A stretch of DNA of 64,000 bases from JAFDBW01 sp963723355. GTDB lineage: Bacteria > Desulfobacterota > Desulfuromonadia > Desulfuromonadales > BM103. Under the pieces are notes generated by a model that was given only the letters and a program-made list of their open reading frames with translations, had not been told where the DNA came from and did no database searches. How positions within the stretch are numbered: the first letter of the stretch is position 1; each line of letters starts with the position of its first letter. The stretch spans positions 62,001-126,000 of the forward strand of contig CAVRQQ010000011.1 of assembly GCA_963723355.1 (NCBI GenBank), given 5' to 3'. A program made the translations under genes and the position numbers. Below, one piece after another: positions 63,919-64,000 of the stretch.

Positions 63919-64000
63919 GTGTTGGAAAAGAACAAGAAAAAAATGACCCAGGTCTACGCGTTTCTGGCCTTTATTGTGATCGCCATGCCGATGGTGGCCA
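63919..64000 (+). CDS. livM: branched-chain amino-acid ABC transporter permease LivM, 5' part
   Basis: Starts at GTG 63919 with GAGAGG nine bases upstream and runs off the window: V-L-E-K-N-K-K-K-M-T-Q-V-Y-A-F, then a hydrophobic segment. Position after livH and the start of a transmembrane helix support LivM; no domain is visible in the 27 codons. Confidence 0.7.
   Translation, partial: MLEKNKKKMTQVYAFLAFIVIAMPMVA

Overview
The window looks like chromosomal DNA of a GC-rich Gram-negative bacterium of the Desulfuromonadales/Geobacterales type. Evidence: twin-lysine EF-P modification genes of the EpmA/EpmB kind, a caa3-type cytochrome oxidase operon, two sigma-54 activators with recognisable -24/-12 promoters, many small lipoproteins and two-rhodanese proteins. 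The assignment rests on gene families and style, not on an rRNA gene; no rRNA, tRNA, CRISPR array, prophage or transposase was seen.

Layout. 1-9 kb: lipoproteins, pepN, an SDR epimerase, protoporphyrinogen oxidase (hemY), a DHH phosphoesterase, a double rhodanese and an Sfp-type transferase. 9-15.8 kb: M1 peptidase plus ChaN-like pair, methyltransferase, DksA/TraR protein, hydrolase, peptide deformylase, ACT regulator and a GGQ release-factor-like protein. 15.8-21.9 kb: a minus-strand operon sco-coxA-coxC-coxIV-coxB-cyoE. 21.9-33.9 kb: slyX-rhodanese-MauE, epmB, a J-domain protein, epmA, a tripartite RND efflux system, efp and an efpL/yeiP-like paralogue. 34-42.7 kb: an OFA-type MFS transporter, a SatP-like carboxylate transporter and a double-Cache histidine kinase/NtrC response regulator. 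42.8-59 kb: mostly housekeeping (RlmL-like, AI-2E, uvrC, YceI, malQ, prfC, asnS, proC). 59.4-64 kb: a PAS/sigma-54 activator followed by livK-livH-livM.

How genes work together. The NtrC regulator near 40 kb appears to bind TTTGCA-N4-TGCAAA sites that lie about 100 bp upstream of two nearly identical sigma-54 promoters, one for the MFS transporter and one for the SatP-like transporter: a compact carboxylate-uptake regulon. A second, parallel unit at 59-64 kb uses a TTATGCA-N4-TGCATAA site and a consensus sigma-54 promoter to drive a branched-chain amino-acid-type ABC transporter. EF-P, its EfpL-like paralogue, the EF-P lysine ligase EpmA and the aminomutase EpmB all fall within 11 kb.

Two window-wide observations stand out. 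First, about ten intergenic loci carry degenerate 7-bp tandem repeats arranged as inverted arms, often flanking a terminator and often supplying the last codons and stop of the neighbouring gene. Second, about twenty single-base frameshifts interrupt conserved genes (pepN, coxB, RND pump, uvrC, prfC, livK and others), most compatible with one extra base; this is most easily read as sequence error, so those genes are annotated as one CDS across the breaks.
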